From: Physcomitrium patens
Lineage: Eukaryota > Streptophyta > Bryopsida > Funariales > Funariaceae
Length of the DNA: 64,000 bases
NCBI RefSeq assembly: GCF_000002425.4
Contig: NC_037266.1
Span: 6,017,443 to 6,081,442 of the forward strand
Direction: 5' to 3'
The notes below the pieces were generated by a model. The model searched no databases. It had not been told where the DNA came from and saw only the letters and a program-made list of their open reading frames with translations. The translations under genes were made by a program, and so were the position numbers. Positions 9,657 through 20,640 of this stretch are shown here, one piece after another (the first letter of the stretch is position 1; every line of letters starts with the position of its first letter).

Positions 9657-12063
9657 AAATGATTGTGTAAAGTCTTTAATTATCTTCGACATTTAAAGCC
9701 ACCAAAAATCTCTCGATATTAATTCCAAAGTCTTATTGTATCTAAAATGTCTGATTTTTAAAAAGTCATGCTCTAACAAACTTAAAAATGATTCAAAATT
9801 TATGCCAATATTAAATACTTAAAGTTCTTGTGATATATATACAAAATGATTGGACTTAAGGGACCTTCTACATAATAATACTATTTTAAAAAAGAATCCA
9901 TAATTACAAGAAGATCTTTGCCATGGTTCTCATAGTTAATCTTGATAGCTAAAAATTTCATAGAATAAAAAGCTATTAGGCAGATGATGTTGTTTGCTTC
10001 TATTTAAGACAAAATGATACCTATAAAAAGTCTAATGTGTTTCTTATTATAAAAAATGCATTGAAGAAATTGATGCAATATAAAATTGGTGCAGAAATAA
10101 ATGTTGTCTTTAAGGCTTTAAAAGATGCTTTTGTTTTTTTGGTCCACTCAATTTTTTCTTTACATGCCAAAAAACATTGCACATGTCTTATTGTTCTTTA
10201 AATCTTTCAATCTTTGATAGTCTAGACCTTCTTTAGATCTATCATTAGACCTTCAGTAGAAATGATGTATCCTAAAAAGTCAAGTTGAATAGGATGGAAT
10301 ATATATTTTTTTCATTTTGGCATATAATCTTGCATCTTTAAGTTTTTATAATATACAATAAATATGAAATTTATATTCTTTTATATTCTTAGAATAGATT
10401 AGAATATTATCTAAATAATAGATAACAAAATCATTAAGAAACTCACAAAAAATGTCATTTATGAAATATTGAAAAGTGGTTGGTGCATATGTGAGTCCAA
10501 AAGGCATGACATTATATTTGAAATATCCATATTTAATTCAAAAAATAGTCTTTCATTCATTTTTTTCTTTTTTAATATTGACTAAGTTGTATGCTCTTCA
10601 TAAATCTATTTTTTATAGATCTTTTTTTGATTGAGTTTATGAAAAAATCTTGAAATCGGAAGTAGAAAATACTTATTTTTTATGGTGATCTTATTAAGTC
10701 GTTGATAATCTAGAGACATCCATAGAGATCTATTATTTTTCTTTATAAAAAATTTAGAAGGTCTTGCTAGAAATTTTGAATGGCATATAAAGTTTTTAGC
10801 CAAGTTTTCATCAATATAATCAATTCATTCAACAATATAGTGTAGATTGGTCCAAATGGTAGTTGAGCTCCCTGTTGCAAATCAATTGAATAATCATAAG
10901 GTCCATGTTATAGAAGAATATTTATATTTTATTTTTCAAAAATATCTTAAAAATTTTAATATTGCCTAAGAATACCACTTCATGTCTTTTCACTATCAAA
11001 AATGGATATGGCATATATAGCAAAAGATGACCCTTCTTTAGCGAAGACTTTATTCTTGACACCTTTTAAATAATAAATTGTCACATACAATGGCTTGAAT
11101 AATAAATTATTTCAAAGGTTTTGCTTCTGACATTGTTAATAACAAATCTTTGATATTATCCATCAATTCATATCAAAATTGATTGATAAAAGCTTTATCA
11201 TTCTAGTCCATATTGCAAGCAAAGTTTTGGAATTTAGCAGCATATATGGTGGTTGACCATGATCTTTATGATAAAGATAAGAGCTTGGTCTCTGATACTC
11301 TTTTGAAATCACTTTCTTCAAATGTAGCCATAAACACTTTTGGAAATGAATTCAAATCATAAAAGAATTATAAATCTTTTTCCATCAAAGATACAAACTA
11401 AAAAATTATACTTCTAGATAAAAGTGCACCTATGAATCTAACTTGAGTAAATCCATCAGAGTATTAGAAGACATGCAATTGTAGATAGAACTTGATTTGT
11501 TACAAAAAAACCTTGAAATTTTGATCTTGTTCCATCAAACTTCTTAAGCATATTAATCCTTGTCCCCATTGTACTTATCAAAGAAAACCTTTTTAGATTT
11601 AATTATGAAGTTGATCTACTTGCTTCATTTAATTATGTAATTTCTTAATGTAGACTTTGAACTTCTTTTATAGGTGTAGGATTAGTATTTTTGTGATTGG
11701 CATTGGTGATGAGTGAAATTTCCATTCTAAGAGTATTGACAAGTTTATAAAGATCTACAATAGTTGCAAATCTATTCTTACTGTTGCAAAGTAGAGCATT
11801 TATGATTTTTTCTTCTATTTCAAATAACTTAACAATTCCACAAGTCAAATTACAGAAGGATAATTTGTAACTTCTAATATCAAATCAAAATTTCTAAAAT
11901 TAGGAGTAATTTTCTCTCTTTAAGGAAAAAATTAGTATTAAAAAAATAAATAATTTTTTTAAAGGTAGATAATTTGTAACCTTCAAAATACAGCAATAGA
12001 AGTATGATAATCCACTCACTTCTTAAACAAGATATAAACAATAAATTAGCACTCTTATTAAAC
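9657..12063 (-). pseudogene. gag and pol remnant of element B
   Basis: Reading leftward on the minus strand from 12063: a gag piece at 11848-11645 (FEIEEKIINALLCNSKNRFA), reverse transcriptase pieces at 10803-10606 (LARPSKFFIKKNNRSLW, then [13 protein letters not shown]), RNase H-like sequence near 10.0 kb, and the start of the integrase at about 9.66-9.75 kb. The protease and zinc-knuckle interval found in element D is missing at about 11.05 kb. All frames are broken. Confidence 0.8.
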
Positions 12064-12606
12064 TGCTAAGGATATAAATTTTAAAAAAAAAAAAAATCTC
12101 AACACATTCTTATGTCATTCAAAAAGACTAAAAAATCATCCAAAGATGATAATATATTGAACTAGAATAGCTATTGCTACAAACAAAAAAACTAAAAAGT
12201 TTTGAAATAAGAGTAAGAACTAAAAAGGTATTGATAAGAGTGAAGAAGGCTTCACTCTTGCCTCTATATATACTCTCTAACTAGGAACTATGTGGCAATA
12301 TTCTATAAGATGTCTTAGACGTGTTGACTTTGCTAGATACATGATTTAACTTGCAAAGTAAGTTATTTATATGTGCACTACATAGTTAACTTATTCTATA
12401 AGCTATGAATATGTATGTTATATCGCTAACTTATTGATTAAGTTTCTAGCCTATCAATTAACCACAAACACATGTAAAGTCAAATTAGTATTTATGAAGC
12501 TTCTAAAAAACTTTTCTAAAAGATATTATGAAATTAATCTATTTTAATTTACTTCTATTTAATCATATATTTGATTATTAGAATAAATATATATATGTCT
12601 GTGACA
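12064..12606 (-). repeat. 5' LTR of element B
   Basis: On the minus strand it begins TGTCACAGAC at 12606 and ends near 12064, where the plus strand reads TGCTAAGGATAT, matching TGTCAAGGATAT of related LTRs. It aligns along its length with the LTRs of A and D, including the block around GAGTGAAGAAGGCTTCACTC and the CTCTATATATACTC stretch that may hold the TATA box. Confidence 0.82.
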
Positions 12607-12729
12607 TAAATCCATTTACAATTAATGTCTTTACTTCCAAAAGACAAATATGTTAATTGCAAAGTATCATTATCAATTAAAGATTGATACTCTTTACATA
12701 TAGTACCCTTCTATTCTAAAGAATATATT

Positions 12730-13030
12730 TGTAATAGGATATAGATAAGATAATTGTATAGATAGTTAGAACCATAGAAGTTTCTAAAATTGAGCTTAAG
12801 TTAGTAGACTAGGTAGGACCTATTGTAGAACATTCTAAAAAGAGTTTAAGATAGCTATTTTGGTAAGGTCCACCATAAAACCTTCTAGAAGAAAGCTTAG
12901 GATGGTTATCTTAGGATGGTTAGGATGGTTAGCTTAGGATGGTTAGCTTAGGATGGAAGCTTAGGATGGTTAGCTTAGGATGGTTATCCTACTATAGAAT
13001 CTTCTAGAAAAGGAGTTTATGGCAAGTTCA
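12730..13030 (+). repeat. Partial 5' LTR of element C with minisatellite
   Basis: The first 270 bp or so match the 3' LTR at 17393 onward. Within it, at about 12896-12990, the unit AGGATGGTTAGCTT is repeated about seven times with variants, where the 3' LTR has only one or two units. The 3' half of the LTR found at 17.6-17.95 kb is missing here, so this copy is internally rearranged or truncated. Confidence 0.75.
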
Positions 13031-13179
13031 TTGATATCAAAGTGAGTGTTAGACTGTTTACTTTTGGTAGCATGTCAATAGTCATTATCTAGTCTAAGGT
13101 CAATTGTTGTAGTCATACTAAATACTATATTGAAGCTACCATAAGTTATTCTTAAAAAGTCAATCAAAAGGTGAAAAGA

Positions 13180-14060
13180 CATTATAATAGTAGATTCCAA
13201 CGGAGAAATTATAGAATGAGAGATATGGTAGAGCAATCCCAAATGCAGGTTCAAATACAATATCTCTTAATCCAGAAAGCTACTTTACAAGGACAAATAG
13301 AAGCCTTGTAGATAAGAGAGTCAACATCTATTAGGTTGAAATTAAATAAGTTTAGTACATACTTTGAAACTTTAAGATAAAAAGATGTATGTTAATGGCT
13401 CTTCAACATACAACAATACCTCCAATTATCTAGGATAAATACCACTGAAGGAATTACATATACAACCAACTATTTGAGAGATGCGACAGGCATTTGGTGG
13501 CATCATCGAGTTTAAAGCTATAGAGCTCAAGGTAGATTATGTGATTGGGAGGAGTTTGAAACTGAATTTAGGAATCAATTTTGGCTATCAATATAAAGAA
13601 GATGGCATTCAATCAATTGATAAATCTTATACAAGCTAGGTCGATGCAAGATTATGTCTCCCAATTCAAGTTCTTATATCTCCAAATTAACAATGTTTCA
13701 GAGGTGGAGATGATGGATCAATTCTTATAAGGTTTGAAATTTGGAGTCCAAGAAGAAGTAGAGCTAAGGGATCTATAAACATTCAAAGTGACAATTTGGA
13801 TTGCAGAGAAGATCGATGCTATAGATTTTAAAAATCGTGGATCACGACCAATAATACAAAGTCCTATGCAACTATCTAATATTATGGCACAACAACCAAT
13901 GCCAATAGAGATTGATGCCCTACAAGGATCATTGATACCACAAAGACAATAAATATTGATACAAAAAAGGTTATGTTTCTATTATTGAGAGTCGGGCCAT
14001 CAAATCAAAGGTTGTCTAAAACATCAAGATTCAAGTACTAGCAAGATAAGGTAGGTTCAC
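13180..14060 (+). pseudogene. gag remnant of element C
   Basis: Recognisable pieces include MRDMVEQSQMQVQIQYLLIQ (about 13216 onward), a capsid-like stretch LINLIQARSMQDYVSQFKFL near 13620-13690, and a zinc-knuckle relic CFYY-stop-ESGHQIKGC near 13975-14020, in which the second cysteine is tyrosine and a stop follows. Several stops and frame changes break the region. Confidence 0.7.
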
Positions 14061-14139
14061 AATCTTGAAATTCACCAAGTCAATAATGAGTTAGAGCATG
14101 AAAATGGGGCTCTTTACTAAAGGCACTGAAGGCTAGTAG

Positions 14140-14654
14140 TAGGAATAGCTACTATCTCTTAAAAACAAATGGCATGGCCTTAGATAACTATAAAAAGAGT
14201 CGATTGGTGTATCTAATAAGACTATTAAGATAAAAATCATGTCAAGTGCTTGTAAATGATAGATCTACAAAAAATTATATCTCAACTAAAATTGTTGACT
14301 AACTTAGAATTAAAACTAAGGTAATAAAGGGAGAAAGTATATACCTTATAGATGACTAAGAGAATATATTGAATGAGACGTCTAAAGAAAAAACCTTGAG
14401 ATTGACAGACGCCTACATCTTAAGAGAGAAATTCAAAGTGACAAAACTTAGGTATGATGTTATCATTGGTATGCTATGGCTAAAGATAGAAAATAAATAA
14501 GTTGATTGGGTAGCAAAGACAATTTCTTTTGAAGATAGAAGATGCAAAGTGACTCTTCACACCTTCACATCAAGTGAAGAGGAAAGACAATCTGCAACCA
14601 AAAACTTACTTGTAGAAAGAACTTTTATGAAAAAATAAATACAGCATGAGTAAT

Positions 14655-14704
<50 letters not shown>

Positions 14705-15900
14705 CCAAATCTTACATGAATTGTAAGAAAGACAACCGAAGGAATAGAATAGGTAGAGCAACTCATACAAGAATATTAAGATGTCTTTTTAATCGACCTA
14801 CTTAGTAGCATACCTCCTCATTGAGGTGCCTCCTTCCAAATAGAACTATTACCTAGAATCAAAACAACAAGTCGACTAATTTATTGCCTAGCACCAAAAG
14901 AACTTGAAGAGTTATGAAAGATATTGGATAAACTCTTAGAGAAAGGTTTCATTCAAAAAAGCACTATGGAAAGCACATGTACTCTTGTATCTAAGAAAGA
15001 TGGTAGACTTTGCCTTTGCATCAACTATCAAGGCTTCAATAAGTAGATTGTTAAAAATTCATATCCACTTTCATGCGTAGATGAACTTTTCAACCAACTT
15101 TGAGGTGTAACCATCTTTAGTAAATTGGATCTTTGAAGCAGCTATTAGCAAACATCTATTGCAAGAGAGGATATAAAAAAGACAACATTTTATACGCACT
15201 ATAGACATTTTGAATGGTTGGTTTTATCCTTTGGCCTCATTAATGCTTTAGCTTCTTTCATGGCCAACCTCCAAAGATGCTTCTAAAGTTTACTCATTTT
15301 CAGGCCTTGCTAGATACTATCACTATTCTATTTGGTCATTTGCTCACATTGCTGTATCATTGACAAACTTATTGGAGAAGGTTGTCTCATTTGAATGGAA
15401 ACTGGAGCAGCAAAATGCCTTTAATAAGTTAAAAGATGCACTCATTATTGTTCTAATATCACAACCGTATGATCCTAATTTTTCTTATATGCTTGACATT
15501 TATGCTTCTAACTTTGCTATTGGAGCAATCCTTTAACAAGACTTTAGTAGGAGCCTTCAATCTGTGGCATATAAATCACATAAGCTTAGAAGGGCAGAGT
15601 GCAATTACTCTACACATGATCGAGAGTAATTAGTGATTATATATGCCACAAACGTATAATGACACTATCTATTGGAAAAACTAGTGGTTGTTTGGATTGA
15701 CCATTGACCCTTGCTACATGATTTGTATTTGAAAAATATGAAATCGTGGCATCTTTGTTAGGAAGAACAGTTGTAGCTTTTTGATATTTAGCTTGAATAC
15801 AAGTAAAGGCAATAATATAATGTGCTAAATAGCTTATCGTAGAGACCAGACTTAAAAGAAAAATTAAAAAAAAATATAGAAGTTGCTACTTTTAGTAGTG
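14140..15900 (+). pseudogene. Protease, reverse transcriptase and RNase H of element C
   Basis: A protease relic (VLVNDRSTKNYIS, near 14240-14285) has lost the D-S-G triad. Reverse transcriptase blocks include KGFIQKSTMESTCTLVSKKD and FEWLVLSFGLINALASF. Near 15270-15300 the frame jumps directly from the block after LINALASFMANLQ to the much later block resembling FSGLARYYHYSIWSFAH; about 70 codons, including the catalytic YxDD motif, are absent. RNase H sequence follows (DIYASNFAIGAILQ, near 15490-15540). A (TA)n tract at 14659-14701 also interrupts the region. Confidence 0.8.
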
Positions 15901-15939
15901 TCATTTCAGATCTAATCAAAGAAGCATAATAGAAAGAAT

Positions 15940-17350
15940 CTATGCATCGAGATGTTTATTTTAAGATGGTTATGGATCAGCTGAAGGTGGATAATATACA
16001 ATATCAAGATTATATTCTTAGTGATGGCTTGTTCTATTTTAAGAAGAAAATTTATGTATCTAATAATGCTAAACTCCAAATAAGCATATTTCAGGAGGAA
16101 CATGATATCCCAATATCTGAATATCTGAGATAAGAGAAGATTCTAGAATAGATCTCAAAGACATAGTCTTGGATATGTTTAGATTGTGATGTTTGAGTCT
16201 TTGTATGCTCTTACAAATCATGTTAACATAATAAAATATGCAACGTAGCGTCTCCTAGACTATTACAGCCAATTTTGCTACATATGGCTCATTGGAAGCA
16301 AGTGACTATGGATCTCATTACGTGTTTGCCACAAACGTCTCATAATCATATTATGGTTGCCGTCTTTATAGATCGACTCTCAAAGCAACTTCATTTGGCC
16401 GTGATGCACTGAGATATTGATGCCTCAATGCTTGTACAAGTCTTCTTTGATACCATCTTTTATCACCATGAATTATCTCATGTTGTCATTTCAGATTGGG
16501 ATCCATGCTTCACGAGAAGTTTTTGACAAGTCTTATTCAAGCTATTAGGCATACAACTTGCCATGTCAACAATCTTCTATCTTCAAATAGATGGATAAAT
16601 AGAACATACAAATTGAATCTTAAAAGATATGTTGTAAGCATTTGTGGTGGTTCATCTAATAATTGGGATGAATACTTAATGCCATTAGAGTTTGCTTACA
16701 ATGATAATATTCAAGCAAGTATTAGTCATTCACCATTTTTTTTAATACCAATCAGTATCCAATGACACGACCAACTTTTTATTATTCCATCAACACCAAT
16801 AACTTAACAACAAAGGAATTTATATAATGGCTTACAAGATGCATGGCACCACCTCCTTATTGCATAGAATTGACAAAAGTAGTATGCAAATAACCATCAA
16901 CAATACAAGACCTTCTGGGAGGGTAATTAGATATAACTCTCTAATGCCAACTTGCCACTTGCTACATCAGTCCAAATCTGTAAACTAGCACCTCAGTGGC
17001 TTGAACCTTTCCACATTTCTATAGTGATTTCTAATATCACATGTTACCTCGAGCTTTTATTACATATTTAGATCTATCTAATCTTCCATGTTTTGCGACT
17101 GAAGAAATTTCATATTGAGCCAAAGCACTTTCCGGATCAATACCAACTACCACCACCACTAATTATAGTTAATGTCCAACAAGAATATGAAGTGGATAGC
17201 ATTTTGAAGCATCACTACTTCCGTTGTGGTTGTGGACGTCCACAACTTCAATACAAAGTTTTTTAGAAAGGTTATTCTATTCACGATGTACTATGGAAAC
17301 ATGCATAAAATCTCATCCATTGCCAAGAGACAATTCGGAATTACTATCGG
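15940..17350 (+). pseudogene. Integrase remnant of element C
   Basis: Pieces include VDNIQYQDYILSDGLFYFKK (about 15990-16050), the core start TMDLITCLPQTSHNHIM (about 16305) and HELSHVVISDWDPCF (about 16470-16510), holding the first two catalytic aspartates. A plus-strand open piece at 16496-16765 continues the core in another frame. Stops and frameshifts are frequent. No chromodomain follows. Confidence 0.75.
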
Positions 17351-17392
17351 GAGTGAAACAAGGACGTTCCATATTAGTGGAGGGAGATTAAT

Positions 17393-17950
17393 TGTAATAG
17401 GGTATAGATAAGATAATTGTATAGATAGTTAGAACCATAGAAGTTTTTAGAATTGAAATTAGGTTAGTGGACCAAGTAGGATCCATTGTAGAACATTCTA
17501 AAAAGAGTTTAGGGTAGTTATTTTGGTGAGGCCCATCATGAAACCTTCTAAAAAAAAGCTTAGGATGGTTATCTAAATAGGTCCTATCATAGAAACTTCT
17601 AAAAAAAGAATTTAAGGTTGTTATCTAGATAGGATCTACTACCTAGGAACATTCTAGAAAATCTAAGATGATAGGACAAGGTATAGATAGGACTGGCTAA
17701 GGCCTTTTGGATCATCTGATCAATTATGGCTTTGGATCTTTTCTCTTGGTAAAATTTGGTTTTGCATCTTTCTGTTCAGTTCTATTCCATTCCATTTTTG
17801 TTTATCCAATTTTGTCTTTCATGTCCTATTCTGTGTAATTCCATTTAATTTTGTTTTGATCTATTTTGTTCTATTTTGTGATGAGGCTTTATGTTGTCGT
17901 GGATTAGAAGGATTTTGGGTTTTTGAGATAATCTAGTCTTGTTTTAATAT
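17393..17950 (+). repeat. 3' LTR of element C (right end approximate)
   Basis: It starts TGTAATAGGG just after the polypurine tract and matches the 5' LTR for its first part. Its later part contains pyrimidine-rich plant-like sequence (many TTCTATTCCATT-like words) without a partner in the truncated 5' LTR, so the true end cannot be fixed by comparison inside this window. Confidence 0.65.
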
Positions 17951-18099
17951 TGAAAGAAGTGTCTCTTTATATAATTGAAAAAGAGAAGGTATAAATTGAG
18001 TCATAAATTATATAATTGATAGAATAGAATTTCACTCAAATAAAGATGTAGATATATTTTATGAAGTAATTGATGATTTCATAGAATCATGAATTAATT

Positions 18100-19056
18100 A
18101 TGGTAAAGTAATAGATAACTTTGATAATTGATGCTACAAAGAAATTAAACTTTAAATAATAGTAGGTTCTAAATTTTTTAATATCTTCTACAATGGATGC
18201 AAAAAATAATGTCATTATAGAACTTGTAGATATATATTGCTACTCATTTACAAAATATCTATAATGATTAGGAAAACAATAAGAACGTTGTGTAAGATGA
18301 ATTGGAAATGATGAAATTTTTTAATTTAATTCAACAAGAATGTCATAAGAATTCTCATTGGAAGATAAAACATTAAGAACATCATCAAAATTTTGTTGAA
18401 AAAGATCAATTATAATTTGCAATGTATTATGTTGAATAAAATTATATTATAAATTTCTATTAATATCCAAATTATTAATACAAATGAAGTCATTATTGCT
18501 GTGCATACTGCCATGAAGAGCTTGATTGTCATTACTTCAATTAATTATATAACTAGGATTTTTTTAAACAACAATTTTTGTTTCTCCCACTAAACATCAT
18601 GAGAATTATTTTTGTTGATCATATTGATATCATACCCATGATTGACATGATGAATACTTTCATTATTCACATTCCTTTCATGTATTTGAGAATTGTAAAA
18701 ATCTAGATCTGTTGTTATAAAATTTTGAAGTATACTTATATATGGCATATTTAATTCTAGTAAGAAAGGTCATATGGATTCTTAAAAAATTCAAAGAGAT
18801 TCGTGAAAAGAAATTTTAAACAAATCTGTACTTTAAATAACATTTTCTTTGGATAATATTTCTTGTATATAATTGTATTCATCAAAGATATAATCTTGAC
18901 TAATTATTACTTGTTTATGTAAAAAATCTGAGATTTGATAAGCTTTTGATTCATCTCACTATCCAAAAAAATCCAATGTGATTTTTAGCATAGTTTTCTT
19001 TTTTTAATTTATCAGATACACAATTATAAAAATTTGTACCTAAAAGGTTTCGTATG

Positions 19057-19089
<33 letters not shown>

Positions 19090-20433
19090 AGTATAAGCTT
19101 TCTAGTATAAGCCTCAAAAGAGTAATACTTGGAAGAAAATGAAAACATGTGCAATTTAAGGTGTAAACTATGTTGTTAACAGCATTTGCCTTAAACACAA
19201 GATCAAGATGAGCATAATAAATCATACTTCTAACAGCATCCATAATTGTACAATTATCTCTTTTTGAAACCCCATTTTGCTTTGGAGTATATCAAGATTT
19301 TAGTTCAATTACCATATGGCTAAGGATTCCACAATTATTACATCAGATTTTTTTTTTCATTTTATTGATATTTAAATTTTTAAACTCTATATTTTGATAA
19401 TACTAAGGTAGATAAGAATTTTGATTATTCTAAGCTATATCTGGTTGATAATAGTTTTGTGAGAAATCAGGTCAATAATTGCTTTTTGATAAAGTTGCCT
19501 TGATAAAGTCTGTAGCCGTCGAGAAGAAGAAGAAGAAGAAGAACTTGGATACCCCGGCATAGGTCCTTGATATTGAAAAGGTCCTCGTCTTGAAATATTT
19601 TGTAAATAATTTTGAACAAGTTGGTTAGGATATATACCTGAAATTAATCTGCATGGATTATAACTCTCACTAGTGGACTGGCCTCGACAACTACCCACAT
19701 TGAAAGATCATCCATGTCCAGCATAAAACACCCTTGACTCCATAGTTAAATCATTCTGAATTTGTAATAAAATCTTGCGTTCTGTTGTTCTCATAGGCAA
19801 TTTCAGATTAGATAAGTTTTGATCATCCTTTGTTGTGCTCTTCCATGCTGAATAAAAGCCGTCAAAACTAGCAAGGAGGTTCGAAGTGAGTTTAGATATC
19901 ATGCAAGAATCCGTAAATGTAGTATCATCCAAATCCTCAACTTGCTCATAATAAGTTCCAATTGAGCTATGAAACCAAAAATGGATTGATCATGTTGAGT
20001 TCTAGCATCAAAGAACTGTAACTTTAGTTCATAAACATTGGCACTACTTTTAAATTCAAAATCGATTCTTGATCTGCCACTTCCATATGTGAAATTTGAA
20101 ACTGTGAAATCTGATCAAATCGTAAGAAACAAAAAATGAGTAGGAAGTTGAAAAATGTAATGCGTGTAAAATCAAGAAGTTCAAGAAAATCAAGAAAATG
20201 TTCGAGAGAATAAGAATAAGCACTGCAATTTTCTAAAAACTGCCACTGAAAAACTAGAAAAATATATTGAATACAGGAGTAGCCACTCAATTGCTCTAAT
20301 CACTTGACCAATCGCTCTTAAAGAAGTCAATCTCTCTGATAGAAAACAAACAACTAAATCGGTTGTAAACAACTGAATTAATTAAAATCTAGCACTCTGA
20401 TCTTGATTGACACTCTGATCTAGCACTCTAACA
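18100..20433 (-). mobile_element. Ty1/copia retrotransposon fragment
   Basis: Reading leftward on the minus strand: a possible LTR start TGTTAGAGTGCTAG at 20433, a gag piece NVYELKLQFFDARTQHDQS (about 20040-19980), and a longer gag piece at 19932-19708 (LLASFDGFYSAWKSTTKDDQ). The integrase motif YTPKQNGVSKRDNCTIMDAV follows at about 19290-19230, then the integrase C-terminal stretch at about 19.0-18.85 kb. YTPxQNGV with an ERxN-like block is diagnostic of copia integrase. The part between gag and the integrase core, including the protease and integrase N-terminus, is missing. No clear reverse transcriptase was found further left. Confidence 0.78.
19057..19087. repeat. A31 homopolymer
   Basis: An uninterrupted A run on the plus strand inside the copia integrase remnant. 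Seen from the element's own (minus) strand it is a T run that breaks the coding match. It could be slippage or the trace of an insertion tail. Confidence 0.85.
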
Positions 20434-20640
20434 TAACAACAAACAACGAAGTGTGGGCCCATAACCTAGAACCTGTTGTATTCACAAATATTACACCAAG
20501 AAAATCGGGAAACACAACCACACTTTATTACAAGTCAAAGCTTACATGTCAATGAGTTCTTATTTCTTACTAGTAACGCACTAGTTACTAAACATTCTAC
20601 TTCCTTTGTCGCATTGTGTACCCGGTAAGATTAGAAATAT
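20434..20640. other. Junction between copia fragment and GC island
   Basis: There is no gene here. A short inverted repeat TAGTAAC/GTTACTA near 20570-20590 could form a hairpin. Base composition changes sharply from AT-rich to GC-rich at about 20.64 kb. Confidence 0.5.

Larger units (their letters stand above)
1800..12606 (-). mobile_element. Degraded Ty3/gypsy chromovirus B, host of nested insertions
   Basis: Minus-strand relics run right to left: LTR at 12064-12606, gag near 11.6-11.85 kb, reverse transcriptase near 10.4-10.95 kb, integrase split across 9657 and 3499, and a chromodomain remnant at about 1820-2280. The order gag-pol-integrase-chromodomain identifies a chromovirus. The body is interrupted by a solo LTR (2281-2861) and by complete element A (3500-9651). 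Compared with related element D (57.2-63.3 kb), B lacks the stretch coding for protease and the zinc knuckle: the join is near 11.05 kb and about 0.8 kb is missing. Its left LTR is absent, so the 3' end is truncated near 1.8 kb. Stops and frameshifts occur throughout, so it cannot move by itself. Confidence 0.85.
12730..17950 (+). mobile_element. Ty3/gypsy element C, a different lineage
   Basis: The 5' LTR starts TGTAATAGGATATAG at 12730 and the 3' LTR starts TGTAATAGGGTATAG at 17393, right after the purine-rich tract GTGGAGGGAGATTAA. Internal pieces follow the order gag with an altered zinc knuckle, protease remnant, reverse transcriptase, RNase H and integrase. Sequence and LTRs differ from the A/B/D family and no chromodomain is evident. 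The 5' LTR diverges from the 3' LTR after about 13.0 kb, and the reverse transcriptase has lost its catalytic block. The exact right end is uncertain (about 17.95 kb). Confidence 0.82.

Noticed and set aside
12725..17951. ATATT as the target duplication of element C
   Set aside because: The right LTR end would then be a non-canonical TTTTAA instead of CA, and the 5' LTR is truncated, so the match is not reliable.
19510..19545. Poly-serine coding tract
   Set aside because: It comes from a GAAGAA microsatellite inside a broken copia gag, not from a separate gene.
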